Assembly (NCBI RefSeq): GCF_013201895.1
Contig: NZ_CP053841.1
Span: forward strand, 124,001-188,000
Direction: 5' to 3'
DNA: 64,000 nucleotides
Origin: Campylobacter blaseri
GTDB lineage: Bacteria > Campylobacterota > Campylobacteria > Campylobacterales > Campylobacteraceae
Made by a program: the position numbers and the translations under genes. Positions 11,843-19,800 of this stretch are shown here, piece by piece (the stretch's first letter is position 1; every line of letters begins with the position of its first letter). The notes beneath the pieces are model-generated. The model was not told where the DNA came from and searched no databases. It saw nothing but the letters and a program-made list of their open reading frames with translations.

Positions 11843-12408
11843 AAAAAATTGCTATACTTTTTAGCGGAAATGGTTCAAATTTAGAAAATATTTTACAAAA
11901 AGTTCATAATAGGGTTTTTAATGGAATAAAGATAGAGTGTGCTTTGCTAATTTGTAATAAAAAAGATGCTTTTGGAATAGAACGAGCTAAAAAATTTGGG
12001 CTTGAAACTATGATTATTGAAAATAATAAATTTCAAAATAGAGAAGAATTTGACAAAAAATTAGTTGAGGTAATTAAAAAAGCTAATGTGGATTTAGTTA
12101 TTTTGGCAGGATTTATGAGAATTTTAACCCCTATTTTTACAAACAGGATAAAAGCTATTAATTTGCACCCTTCGATTCTTCCACTTTTTAAAGGAGCAAA
12201 TGCCATAAAAGAGAGCTTTGAGAGTGGTATGATGTTAGGTGGTGTTAGTGTTCATTATGTAAGTGAAGAACTTGATGGCGGTAAACTTATAAAACAAAGG
12301 GCATTTGAACGAACTAGAGATATGAGTTTAGATGAATGGGAAGAGCAAATCCATAAAATAGAGCATGAGTTATTGTCTGAGGCGATAATAGAGATTTTGT
12401 GTGGTTAA
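11833..12408 (+). CDS. purN: phosphoribosylglycinamide formyltransferase
   Basis: A 191-residue folate-dependent GAR transformylase of purine synthesis. Visible motifs are LFSGNGSNLENIL at the N-terminus, AGFMRILTP, and HPSILPLFKGANA, which holds the formyl-transfer histidine; VSVHYVSEELDGG follows. It overlaps the end of nnr by 10 bases and is the last gene of the tig run. purF lies elsewhere in the window next to dapB. Confidence 0.93.
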   Translation: MFIKKIAILFSGNGSNLENILQKVHNRVFNGIKIECALLICNKKDAFGIERAKKFGLETMIIENNKFQNREEFDKKLVEVIKKANVDLVILAGFMRILTPIFTNRIKAINLHPSILPLFKGANAIKESFESGMMLGGVSVHYVSEELDGGKLIKQRAFERTRDMSLDEWEEQIHKIEHELLSEAIIEILCG

Positions 12409-12623
12409 AATAGTGTAATTATAATTTTTATAATTACATATTTAAATATATTTTATTTTTAGAAAATTAAAAATTAGTGTTATAGATTTATATAGATAAT
12501 ATAAATTAAATAAAATTTCAGTTAGAATAATATACAATCAATTGTAAAATTTATATTTAAACTGGAGATTGGTTATCAAATTTTTAAATTATACTTTACG
12601 ATTTTTTAAAATTAAGGATTTTT
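12409..12623. other. AT-rich intergenic region before the amino-acid-binding protein gene
   Basis: The 215 bp contain no open frame of interest. Two things are visible: an inverted repeat TACAAT-CA-ATTGTA at 12533-12546, a possible operator, and TATACT at 12590-12595, a plausible -10 box 28 bases before the start at 12624. Neither has independent support. Confidence 0.4.
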
Positions 12624-13427
12624 ATGAAAAAAGTAATTTTATCATTATGTATATTGGCTGGGTTTCTTTTTGGCAACACTTTGGCAGAAATTAAACAAAA
12701 TGGTGTTATTAGAGTTGGTGTTTTAGGTGATGAACCACCTTTTAGTAGTGTTGAAGATGGGGATTTCACTGGATTTGATATCGATTTTGCTAAACGTATA
12801 GTAAGAGATATAGTTGGAGAAAATGGAAAAGTTGAGCTTGTAGAAGTTACCACTCATAACCGTATTGAAGCACTTCAAAACAATCAAGTAGATTTAGTAA
12901 TAGCTGAGTTTATAATTGACCCTGAAAGAGAAAATCTTGTTGATTTTTCTATGCCATATTTTGCTGTAAATACAGGAATTTTAACTAAAAAAGATGATCA
13001 TTACAAAAAAATATCAGAGTTAAGAAGTAAAATTATTCTTGTAGAAACCGATACTGAGGCTGAAAAAGATCTTAAAAAAGCTGGTTTTAATGTAAAGGGT
13101 TGTGAAGATATGTTTCATTGTTATAGTGAGCTAAAAGCTGGAAGGGGCGATGCTTTTGCTGGAGCTAATTTAATTGTTTTAGCTTATCCTATCTTAGATA
13201 AAAAGCTAGAGGTAAATATCGAAAGTTTTGGAACTGCTAGTTATTATGCTATTGGTGTTAAAAAAGGCAATAAAGATTTACTTAGTGCTTTAAATAAAGA
13301 GCTTATTAATTTAAGCAAAGAGGGATTTTTTAAAGAAGCATATGAGAATACACTAAATCCATTCTACAAAGGCACAGCTGATAAAAAATATTTTCTTTTA
13401 GACGATATCTATAGAATTTTTGGTTAA
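12624..13427 (+). CDS. periplasmic amino-acid-binding protein (PEB1/GlnH type), orphan
   Basis: A 267-residue solute-binding protein of family 3. Residues 1-20 form a signal peptide ending GFLFGN. The mature part shows IRVGVLGDEPPFSS, FTGFDIDFAKRI, NQVDLVIAEF and VDFSMPYF, the blocks of glutamate/aspartate/glutamine binders such as Campylobacter PEB1. No permease or ATPase gene lies next to it, unlike the usual arrangement, so it either shares a transporter encoded elsewhere or acts as a sensor or adhesin. Two cysteine-rich repeat proteins follow 11 bases downstream in the same direction. Confidence 0.85.
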   Translation: MKKVILSLCILAGFLFGNTLAEIKQNGVIRVGVLGDEPPFSSVEDGDFTGFDIDFAKRIVRDIVGENGKVELVEVTTHNRIEALQNNQVDLVIAEFIIDPERENLVDFSMPYFAVNTGILTKKDDHYKKISELRSKIILVETDTEAEKDLKKAGFNVKGCEDMFHCYSELKAGRGDAFAGANLIVLAYPILDKKLEVNIESFGTASYYAIGVKKGNKDLLSALNKELINLSKEGFFKEAYENTLNPFYKGTADKKYFLLDDIYRIFG

Positions 13428-13438
13428 TCCTAAAAGTT

Positions 13439-13780
13439 ATGATGATGAAAAGATATATTTTATGCTTGGGACTACTTTTAAGCTTTGTTTTTGCAGATGA
13501 TACTTTATTGATAAAAGATTGCGAAGCTGGCAATGCAAAAGCTTGTCATAATATAGGGGTTTTTCATTATGAGAAAAAAGAATTTGAAAAAGCATATGAG
13601 TTTTTTAAAAAAGGTTGTGATGGCAGAGCTTCAAAATCATGTTTTGCTATTTCAACGATGTATCATAATGGAGAAGGAGTAAAAAGAAGTACGCTTAAAT
13701 CTATAGTTTATATAGAAAAAGCGTGTGATGAAAGCGATGATCCAGAATTTTGCGATAAAATGGATAGATATAAGCTATAG
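13439..13780 (+). CDS. secreted cysteine-rich Sel1/Hcp-like repeat protein, copy 1
   Basis: A 113-residue protein with a signal peptide (cleavage near residue 19, FVFAD) and two to three short Sel1-like helical repeats. Cysteines fall in pairs C28/C36, C60/C68 and C96/C105, spaced by seven or eight residues. This is the disulfide pattern of the Helicobacter cysteine-rich (Hcp) proteins, which are periplasmic or secreted. MYHNGEGV is the typical repeat motif. It starts 11 bases after the amino-acid-binding protein and is followed 6 bases later by a near copy. Function is not known; Hcp relatives are immunogenic or bind other proteins. Confidence 0.8.
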   Translation: MMMKRYILCLGLLLSFVFADDTLLIKDCEAGNAKACHNIGVFHYEKKEFEKAYEFFKKGCDGRASKSCFAISTMYHNGEGVKRSTLKSIVYIEKACDESDDPEFCDKMDRYKL

Positions 13781-14031
13781 TAGAGGATGAAAATGAAAAA
13801 AATTATTTTATGTTTAGGGCTACTTTTAAGCTTTGTTTTTGCAGATGATACTTTATTGATAAAAGATTGCGAAGCTGGCAATGCAAAAGCTTGTCATAAT
13901 ATAGGGGTTTTTCATTATGAGAAAAAAGAATTTGAAAAAGCATATGAGTTTTTTAAAAAAGGTTGTGATGGCAGAGCTTCAAAATCATGTTTTGCTATTT
14001 CAACGATGTATCATAATGGAGAAGGAGTAAA
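13472..14031 (+). repeat. tandem direct repeat, two perfect 212-bp copies (13472-13683 and 13820-14031)
   Basis: The two stretches are identical base for base at an offset of 348 bp, covering most of the two Hcp-like genes. The flanks on both sides have diverged, including silent changes after 13684, so this is a biological duplication kept uniform by recent origin or gene conversion, not a simple assembly duplication. Confidence 0.95.
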
Positions 14032-14128
14032 GCATAGCACACATGAGGCTTTAATTTATATAGAAAAAGCATGTGATGAGAGTGATGATCCGGAATTTTG
14101 CGATAAAATGGATAGATATGAACTATGA
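13787..14128 (+). CDS. secreted cysteine-rich Sel1/Hcp-like repeat protein, copy 2
   Basis: Also 113 residues, nearly identical to the preceding gene: the differences are limited to the first few residues of the signal peptide, the stretch after GEGVK (HSTHEAL against RSTLKSI) and a lysine/glutamate change near the end. All paired cysteines are conserved. It is a tandem duplicate, with 212 bases of DNA completely identical between the copies. The Shine-Dalgarno GAGGATGAAA precedes the start. Both copies look intact, so both may be expressed from one transcript. Confidence 0.8.
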   Translation: MKMKKIILCLGLLLSFVFADDTLLIKDCEAGNAKACHNIGVFHYEKKEFEKAYEFFKKGCDGRASKSCFAISTMYHNGEGVKHSTHEALIYIEKACDESDDPEFCDKMDRYEL

Positions 14129-14210
14129 TATAAAATTTATTAGGATTAACAACAATTCTTATTGTTCGTTCATGCAAATTCATTTTAATATTCTTTACTA
14201 AAGTATTAAA

Positions 14211-14921
14211 ATGTTTGAGTGGTTAGCTTATCCTGAGGCTTGGATAAGTCTTTTTACACTAATTGGGCTTGAGATAGTTTTGGGTATTGATAATATAATT
14301 TTTATTGCAATTTTATGTGGTAAACTTCCAGAAGAAAAAAGAGATAAAGCAAGAATTTTAGGTCTTGCTTTTGCTATGCTAACTAGAATACTGCTACTTT
14401 TTAGCCTATTTTTAATTATGAAGTTAACAAAACCACTTATAGTTATAATGGGTTTAGAAATCTCAGGAAGAGATATAATTTTAATTTGTGGAGGTCTGTT
14501 TTTGCTTGCAAAATCCACAATGGAAATTCATCACAATGTATCAGGCGAAGAAGAAAAACATATTGAAAATACAAAAATTATTAGTTTTAGCAGTGTAATA
14601 ATTCAAATAGCAATTTTAGATATTGTTTTTTCGCTTGATAGTGTTATAACCGCAGTTGGTATGGCTGAGCATATAGAGATTATGATTATAGCTGTTATTG
14701 TTGCTGTTGGAGTTATGATGTTTGCAAGTGGTTCAATTAGTAAATTTGTTGATAACAACCCAACTATAAAGATACTTGCATTAGCATTTTTGATACTAAT
14801 CGGAGTTAGCTTAATTGCAGAAGGCTTAGGAGTTCATATACCAAAAGGCTATATATATTTTTCTATGGCTTTTTCTTTGGCTGTAGAGATGATAAATATC
14901 TCAATGAGAAAAAAACATTAA
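14211..14921 (+). CDS. TerC/Alx-family integral membrane protein
   Basis: A 236-residue polytopic membrane protein of the TerC family. The two repeated acidic membrane motifs are present: LEIVLGIDNIIFIAIL near the N-terminus and ILDIVFSLDSVITAVGM in the second half. About seven membrane segments can be counted. Members export manganese or other cations (E. coli Alx) or occur in tellurite-resistance clusters; no ter genes are nearby, so a metal-export role is more likely. The start has only a weak Shine-Dalgarno. Confidence 0.85.
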   Translation: MFEWLAYPEAWISLFTLIGLEIVLGIDNIIFIAILCGKLPEEKRDKARILGLAFAMLTRILLLFSLFLIMKLTKPLIVIMGLEISGRDIILICGGLFLLAKSTMEIHHNVSGEEEKHIENTKIISFSSVIIQIAILDIVFSLDSVITAVGMAEHIEIMIIAVIVAVGVMMFASGSISKFVDNNPTIKILALAFLILIGVSLIAEGLGVHIPKGYIYFSMAFSLAVEMINISMRKKH

Positions 14922-14968
14922 ATTTATTTGGGTATAAGTATATAGATGAATATGCTTAAGGAATTTAA

Positions 14969-15649
14969 ATGAGTAGCGAAAAAGTAGCTCAAACACTAAA
15001 AAGTTTACCTTTTTTTCTCCATTTAGACGATATATCTATTAGAAAACTAGCTAGTAATTTTAAAATAACCCAGTATAAAAAAGGAGAAATACTCCAATAC
15101 GAAGATGAAGTTAAAAGCTATTTTTACTATCTTTTAAGTGGAGAAGTAAAACTATATAAAACAGATAGATTAGGAAATGAGATTTTTTTATATCATCTTT
15201 TTAATGGTTCTGCAGTAACTAGTTTAAACTATGGTAGTTTGGATTTTAATAGTGGAAGCTATGCAAATATAGAATTTACAAAAGATAGTGAGGTGCTTTA
15301 TGTAAATGGTAAATATCTATCAAATCTTATAAAATGTGATGATAAAATAGCTTTAGAATTTTTAAAATGCGACCATAAAAAAATAAAACTTTTAGAAGAA
15401 ACTATAACTAAACATGTTGTTTATGATGTTACTGCTAGAGTGGCATCTATGATAGTTAATGATCTTTCAAAACTTAATGAACTTAAAAAGTACGAAGTGG
15501 CTTCCATGCTTCATATACAGCCTGAAACACTATCAAGAGTTTTAGCAAAATTATCAAGAAATGAACTTATAGAGGTAAATAAAAACACGGTAGAGATTAA
15601 AAACGAAGCAGGTTTGCGAGAAATTTACGAACAGGACGAAGAATGGTAA
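14969..15649 (+). CDS. Crp/Fnr-family transcriptional regulator
   Basis: A 226-residue regulator with an N-terminal cyclic-nucleotide-binding-like barrel (about 10-125), a long dimer helix and a C-terminal winged helix-turn-helix (about 155-212; recognition region HIQPETLSRVLAKL at 182-195). It lacks the N-terminal cysteine cluster of FNR, so it is not an obvious [4Fe-4S] oxygen sensor; only C123 and C134 are present. The family includes the NssR-type regulators of nitrate and nitrosative stress in epsilonproteobacteria, which is a possible relative. Its last codons overlap the start of the PilJ-domain sensor by 7 bases, so the two are very probably one functional unit. Confidence 0.88.
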   Translation: MSSEKVAQTLKSLPFFLHLDDISIRKLASNFKITQYKKGEILQYEDEVKSYFYYLLSGEVKLYKTDRLGNEIFLYHLFNGSAVTSLNYGSLDFNSGSYANIEFTKDSEVLYVNGKYLSNLIKCDDKIALEFLKCDHKKIKLLEETITKHVVYDVTARVASMIVNDLSKLNELKKYEVASMLHIQPETLSRVLAKLSRNELIEVNKNTVEIKNEAGLREIYEQDEEW

Positions 15650-16998
15650 AGATTAACTCAATAAAGACAAGACTTAACATCATAGGAGGGCTTTTTACAA
15701 TTTTAGTTATTGTTTTAATCGCTTCTGGGTTTAGTATGGCATATAGATCAGAACAAGATTCATATATAGTAAATATATCAGGCAAACAAAGAATGTTAAC
15801 TCAAAAGATAAGCAAAGAGATGTTTTTTCTACATTTTAAAGATATTTATGATTTTAGAAATATTAATAGTGCGTTAGAGGAATTTGAATCCAATCTTGAA
15901 AGTTTAACAATAATAACAAAAAAAGATAGTATTTTACGTAGTTATGATAACAAAAGATTGGAAGACAAATTAGATGAGGTTAAAAATAAATGGATTCCAT
16001 TTAAAAAAGAGATTTTAAGTGCTATAGAAATAATCCGCCATATTAAAAATGATACAAAGATATTAAACATCAAAACAGAACAGCTTTTAAATAGGTCTGA
16101 TGAAATTGTTGAAATTATGGAAAAAGAGAAATTTTCACCATATTATATAAATGTATCGGGCCGTCAAAGAATGCTTACTCAAAGAATGGGAATGTTTGTT
16201 AAGAGGTATTTAAAAGATGGAGATAAGCAAAACTATGCTCTATTTTTAGAAGCTAAAAAGCTATATGATGAGACAATTTCTAGTTTTTTTAATGACGAAA
16301 ATATAAAAAAAGATAAAACTTTATATCTATATGTTTCAAATAACTATAATTATTGGCAAGAATACAAAAGCTATATAGAAAATTTAATTAAATTTGAAAG
16401 TAAGATTAATAACTCCATAGAATACATTTATCAAAATAATATAACTCTCCTTAATACTATGGATGAGGTTGTATCTTTATACGCAAAAGAAAATGAGGCT
16501 AAAAATAAAACATTTGTTATAAGTTTATATATTATATCAATACTCTCAATTTTGGGTGCATTTTATGCATATAGCTTAGCTAGGCAGATAAATTTAGGTA
16601 TGCAAGAATTTATAGAAAAATCCAAAATGCTTAGCAGCAATGTAGAAAGCAGTAGCGCTATATTAAACCCTAGAGATGACGAGCTTAAAAAAGTATCAGA
16701 AAATTTAAAAGACTATATGGAAAAAGTAAATAAAGCGATGGTTGATTCAAGTAACACAATATTAAAGGTTGAGAATATAGCAGACGAGCTAGAAGAGATA
16801 GTTCAGGGTATAGGAAAAGCACTTGAAAATTTAGATATTGAAGAGTCTAAGAAAAATAGGTTAAGAAAAAAAATAAGTGCAGTAGAAGATTTAGCTATAG
16901 AATCAACTGAAAATTTAATCTATATATCTAAAATGCTAACAAAATTTCAAAAAAACCTGACAGATGTTAGCAATGAGCATGAGGAAAAAGATAACTAA
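15643..16998 (+). CDS. membrane sensor with two PilJ/NarX-type periplasmic motifs and a coiled-coil cytoplasmic part
   Basis: The 451-residue protein has membrane segments at about 12-33 and 290-312, enclosing a large helical periplasmic region. That region has two copies of the type IV pilus MCP/NarX motif: ISGKQRMLTQK (45-55) and VSGRQRMLTQR (171-181). In NarX this motif (P-box) binds nitrate. The cytoplasmic tail of about 135 residues is predicted to be helical and coiled. It has neither a histidine-kinase domain nor the methyl-accepting hairpin (no E-rich glutamine/alanine tip motif). The output mechanism is therefore unknown; overlap with the Crp/Fnr gene suggests they signal together. 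Confidence 0.8.
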   Translation: MVKINSIKTRLNIIGGLFTILVIVLIASGFSMAYRSEQDSYIVNISGKQRMLTQKISKEMFFLHFKDIYDFRNINSALEEFESNLESLTIITKKDSILRSYDNKRLEDKLDEVKNKWIPFKKEILSAIEIIRHIKNDTKILNIKTEQLLNRSDEIVEIMEKEKFSPYYINVSGRQRMLTQRMGMFVKRYLKDGDKQNYALFLEAKKLYDETISSFFNDENIKKDKTLYLYVSNNYNYWQEYKSYIENLIKFESKINNSIEYIYQNNITLLNTMDEVVSLYAKENEAKNKTFVISLYIISILSILGAFYAYSLARQINLGMQEFIEKSKMLSSNVESSSAILNPRDDELKKVSENLKDYMEKVNKAMVDSSNTILKVENIADELEEIVQGIGKALENLDIEESKKNRLRKKISAVEDLAIESTENLIYISKMLTKFQKNLTDVSNEHEEKDN

Positions 16999-17564
16999 GT
17001 GTTTTCAATATTTAAAAGAAAGACCTTTTTATCTACTCCTCCGTTATACCCACCTATACCACCATCATTGGCTATAACTCTATGACAAGGTATCACAATA
17101 CTAAAAGGGTTTTTTCCATTGGCGTTTGCAACCGCACGGTAGGCAGAAATTTTACCTATATTGTTAGCTAGTTGTTTGTAGCTTATAGTTTTTCCATATG
17201 GTATTTTTTGAAGTTCTCTCCAAACTTTTTGTTGAAAATTTGTTCCTACTGATAAATCTAATGGAAGATTGAAAATTTGTCTTTTTTTAAATATGTATTC
17301 ATTTATCTGTTCTATGGCTTCAAGCATTAAGTTTTGTGATGGTATTGATCGGTTTAAAATTTCAGATTTTATAAATATAGGTGATTTTTTAGTTAATTCA
17401 TAATATATTTTAAATTTTTTATAGCAATCATCTTCTAATAAACAATTATCTTTTGATGACCAGTTTATAAAAGTAAGTTTTGGAATATTATCTTTATAAA
17501 AACTCTCTTCTTGAATAAAGATATCTAGATAGAAATCATAAATTCTTATCTTTGTTGCTATCAA
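16995..17564 (-). CDS. ogt: methylated-DNA-protein-cysteine methyltransferase
   Basis: A 189-residue O6-alkylguanine-DNA alkyltransferase with the acceptor cysteine C160 in IPCHRV, plus GTNFQQKVWRELQKIPYG, TISYKQLA and GGIGGYNGG. The frame remains open up to 17711, but that part runs across the tRNA-Leu gene; I chose the TTG at 17564, which has AAGG seven bases upstream. It begins 45 bases after tRNA-Leu in the same direction with no visible terminator between, so it may be read with the tRNA operon. Its stop overlaps the stop of the convergent sensor gene by 4 bases. Confidence 0.88.
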   Translation of the reverse strand: MIATKIRIYDFYLDIFIQEESFYKDNIPKLTFINWSSKDNCLLEDDCYKKFKIYYELTKKSPIFIKSEILNRSIPSQNLMLEAIEQINEYIFKKRQIFNLPLDLSVGTNFQQKVWRELQKIPYGKTISYKQLANNIGKISAYRAVANANGKNPFSIVIPCHRVIANDGGIGGYNGGVDKKVFLLNIENT

Positions 17565-17608
17565 AATGCTGCCTTTAGAAACAAATTTATGTGAGGTTTG
17601 AAGTTGGG

Positions 17609-17693
17609 TGGTGCGGACGAGAGGACTTGAACCTCCACGCCGTAAAGCACCAGATCCTAAGTCTGGCGTGTCTGCCAATTTCACCACGTCCGC
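17609..17693 (-). tRNA. tRNA-Leu (anticodon TAG)
   Basis: Read on the minus strand, an 85-nt class II tRNA with acceptor stem GCGGACG/CGTCCGC, discriminator A and encoded CCA. The anticodon arm CCAGA-CTTAGGA-TCTGG gives TAG. A long variable arm follows and the T arm has GGTTCAAGTCC. Last of five tRNA genes in one array. Confidence 0.96.
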
Positions 17694-17699
17694 AAAAAG

Positions 17700-17776
<77 letters not shown>

Positions 17777-17799
17777 ATAAGTACATTTTAAAGCTTGAA

Positions 17800-17876
17800 T
17801 GGTACGCCCGAAAGGAGTCGAACCTTCAACCTACAGATCCGAAGTCTGTTGCTCTATCCAATTGAGCTACGAGCGC
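17800..17876 (-). tRNA. tRNA-Arg (anticodon TCG)
   Basis: A 77-nt cloverleaf on the minus strand. Acceptor GCGCTCG pairs with CGGGCGT, the anticodon arm ACAGA-CTTCGGA-TCTGT gives TCG, the T arm has GGTTCGACTCC, and CCA is encoded. Confidence 0.95.
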
Positions 17877-17887
17877 AACAGGATAAA

Positions 17888-17965
17888 TGGGGTGAGTGAT
17901 GGGAATCGAACCCACGACCCTCAGGACCACAATCTGATGCTCTAACCGACTGAGCTACACTCACC
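17888..17965 (-). tRNA. tRNA-His (anticodon GTG)
   Basis: Minus-strand cloverleaf with acceptor GTGAGTG/CACTCAC, an extra 5' G (position 17965) opposite discriminator C as expected for tRNA-His, and encoded CCA. The anticodon loop TTGTGGT gives GTG. The anticodon stem has one A-C mismatch next to the loop (31:39). Confidence 0.93.
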
Positions 17966-17969
17966 ATAA

Positions 17970-18046
17970 TGGTCGGGGCGAAAGGATTCGAACCTTCGGC
18001 CCCTTGGTCCCAAACCAAGTGCGCTACCAGACTGCGCTACGCCCCG
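17970..18046 (-). tRNA. tRNA-Pro (anticodon TGG)
   Basis: Minus-strand 77-nt cloverleaf with acceptor CGGGGCG/CGCCCCG, anticodon arm CTTGG-TTTGGGA-CCAAG giving TGG, and encoded CCA. First gene of the array, 31 bases downstream of a near-consensus promoter. Confidence 0.96.
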
Positions 18047-18077
18047 AACTCTGTAATCTTTTAAAATGAAGATGAAT

Positions 18078-18106
18078 TATACAAAGTTTTTTTAAAAAAG
18101 TCAAGC
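18078..18106 (-). promoter_or_regulatory. sigma-70 promoter of the tRNA operon
   Basis: On the minus strand TTGACT (18106-18101) and TATAAT (18083-18078) are separated by exactly 17 bases. A near-consensus -35 box is unusual in this AT-rich genome and fits a strong stable-RNA promoter. tRNA-Pro starts 32 bases beyond the -10 box. Confidence 0.85.
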
Positions 18107-18126
18107 ACTTAAAAATAGGTGCTGGC
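18095..18126 (-). terminator. possible terminator of the lipoprotein gene, overlapping the tRNA promoter
   Basis: On the minus strand AGCAC and GTGCT (about 18122-18126 and 18106-18110 in outline) pair across an AT-rich loop, with one bulged base in the longer stem, and are followed by GACTTTTTT. The T tract and the -35 region of the tRNA promoter overlap. The stem is short, so confidence is moderate. Confidence 0.45.
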
Positions 18127-18166
18127 TTTAATTTTTAATAAACTAAAGTCAAAAGAGCAGTTTTAA

Positions 18167-18778
18167 TTATTTTGCTTTGTTTATAGAGTCTAGAATTTGA
18201 ACTGCATTAGTATTATAATCATTAGCTATAGCTTTTTGAAAAATCGGACCAATTTGCATATAGCTAGTAGTTCCCATTCCAAAAAACGTTTTCTCTCCGT
18301 AATTTCTTTCCATAGAAGATATATTTTTATTATAAATTTTACTACCATTTTTATAGATTGAAAGTTGCAAATCATATCTTACAAATGGCTTAGAATCCAC
18401 ATCAAAACCATCATCGCTATAAAAACCATACTCAAAAGTTGTTATATCTGGAATTATTATTAGGCTACTAGAGCTTAATACTTCTTTATCATTCGTTACT
18501 TCTAAATTTGCTAAATAGTGTTTGAAAAATCTAAGTGTTCCTTGCTCTGCATAGCTTCCAAGATTAATTTCTAAGTTATCTTTACCAAGAGATGTGCTAG
18601 ATTTTATCTTTTTAGCTTTTAAAGATTCGCTGCTTATATATATGTATGCTTTTTGAAGCGGCTTGTTTGCTGATAGGCTTTCATTTGCACTTGCCATTTC
18701 CATGTTGGTGTTATACTCAGCTGTATTTGAGCAACCTATAAAAATTAAGCTTATAATTAAATATATAATTTTTTTCAT
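18167..18778 (-). CDS. putative lipoprotein of unknown function
   Basis: A 203-residue protein with a type II signal peptide: hydrophobic stretch 4-15 and lipobox IFIGC with C16 as the lipidated residue. The mature part is mostly beta-like with no enzyme motif that I recognise. TTSYMQIGPIFQ near the C-terminus and the overall layout suggest an outer-membrane-anchored lipoprotein. It stands alone between the tRNA array and the divergent nuo operon. No function is assigned. Confidence 0.75.
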   Translation of the reverse strand: MKKIIYLIISLIFIGCSNTAEYNTNMEMASANESLSANKPLQKAYIYISSESLKAKKIKSSTSLGKDNLEINLGSYAEQGTLRFFKHYLANLEVTNDKEVLSSSSLIIIPDITTFEYGFYSDDGFDVDSKPFVRYDLQLSIYKNGSKIYNKNISSMERNYGEKTFFGMGTTSYMQIGPIFQKAIANDYNTNAVQILDSINKAK

Positions 18779-18882
18779 ATCACAATCCTTTTTTTGTAAT
18801 TATCATCTAAATTCTATAAATTTACCATTAATATTTAAAACTAAAGTCTAAAAAATTTATTTTACCATTTTCAAAGCTAGCA

Positions 18883-18888
18883 TATAAT
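18883..18888 (+). promoter_or_regulatory. nuoA: -10 box of the nuo operon promoter
   Basis: TATAAT, 31 bases before the nuoA start and after T-rich tracts (ATTTTACCATTTTC), the usual Campylobacter promoter form. There is no clear -35 box. Confidence 0.6.
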
Positions 18889-18913
18889 AGAATTAATTAT
18901 TAAAAATAAAGAG

Positions 18914-19309
18914 GTGCAGATGTCTCATATATCTTTTGAACATCCTTATTTTGGTGTTTTCGTAATGCTAATTTTAGGATTTGGGCTTTTTTGGGTTATA
19001 GTAAAGCTTTCATCCATGGTTAGCACTAGTTTGGCAAATCAAAATGATGATAAACTTAAGTCTTCAGTATATGAATGCGGTCCAGAAACAATAAAACAGC
19101 AAAATAAAATAAACTCTCATTTCTATCTTGTATCAGTTTTATTTATACTTTTTGATGTTGAGATTATCTTTATGATACCATGGGCTGTAAATTTCAAAAT
19201 ACTTGGAGTGTTTGGCTTTATAGAGATGGTTATATTTATAACTTTGCTAATTATAGGTTTTATATATGCATGGCATAAAGGAGCATTAGAGTGGCACTCC
19301 ATAAAGTAG
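18914..19309 (+). CDS. nuoA: NADH-quinone oxidoreductase subunit A
   Basis: A 131-residue membrane subunit of Complex I with three helices. The conserved loop [11 protein letters not shown] (about residues 50-60) and the acidic helix [16 protein letters not shown] are diagnostic. Length is normal. A longer N-terminus from TTG-type starts is not needed because AAAGAGGTGCAG gives a good ribosome site before the ATG region at 18914-18920. It overlaps nuoB by 19 bases, starting the 14-gene operon. Confidence 0.95.
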   Translation: MQMSHISFEHPYFGVFVMLILGFGLFWVIVKLSSMVSTSLANQNDDKLKSSVYECGPETIKQQNKINSHFYLVSVLFILFDVEIIFMIPWAVNFKILGVFGFIEMVIFITLLIIGFIYAWHKGALEWHSIK

Positions 19310-19800
19310 ATTACGCTAAAGAAAATGGTCTTCCAATAGTTTTAACAACTGTTGATAAGTTAATTCAATGGGGTAGAAGTAACTCATTGTGGGCTGTAAG
19401 TTATGGGCTTGCATGTTGTGCTATAGAGATGATGGCAACTGGTGCAGGAAGATTTGATTTTGATAGATTTGGAACAATTTTTAGAGCAAGTGCAAAACAT
19501 GCTGAGGTGATGATAGTTGCTGGAACTCTTACTAAAAAACATGCTGAGTTTACAAGAAGAATTTATGACTCTATGCCTGAACCAAAATGGGTTATAAGCA
19601 TGGGAAGTTGTGCAAATACAGGAGGTATGTTTAATACCTACTCAACTGTTCAAGGAGTAGACAGAATAATCCCTGTTGATATCTATCTTCCAGGCTGTGC
19701 CCCACGACCAGAAACATTGCAATATGCTCTTATGATACTTCAGAAAAAAATAAGAAAAGAAATTCCTAGAAGAAAACAAAAAGCAAAAAGGCTTGTTTAG
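19291..19800 (+). CDS. nuoB: NADH-quinone oxidoreductase subunit B (N2 cluster)
   Basis: A 169-residue peripheral subunit that holds the N2 [4Fe-4S] cluster, the last in the electron chain before quinone. Cluster cysteines are the tandem pair C42/C43 (LACCAIEMM), C107 (MGSCANTGG) and C136 (PGCAPRP). It starts inside nuoA with GTG or TTG-type initiation and abuts nuoC exactly at its stop. Confidence 0.97.
   Translation: MALHKVDYAKENGLPIVLTTVDKLIQWGRSNSLWAVSYGLACCAIEMMATGAGRFDFDRFGTIFRASAKHAEVMIVAGTLTKKHAEFTRRIYDSMPEPKWVISMGSCANTGGMFNTYSTVQGVDRIIPVDIYLPGCAPRPETLQYALMILQKKIRKEIPRRKQKAKRLV

Noticed and set aside
13472-14031. The Hcp-like tandem repeat as a possible assembly error.
   Set aside because: The copies differ in the signal peptide start, in the region after GEGVK and in silent positions near the 3' end, so two real copies exist.
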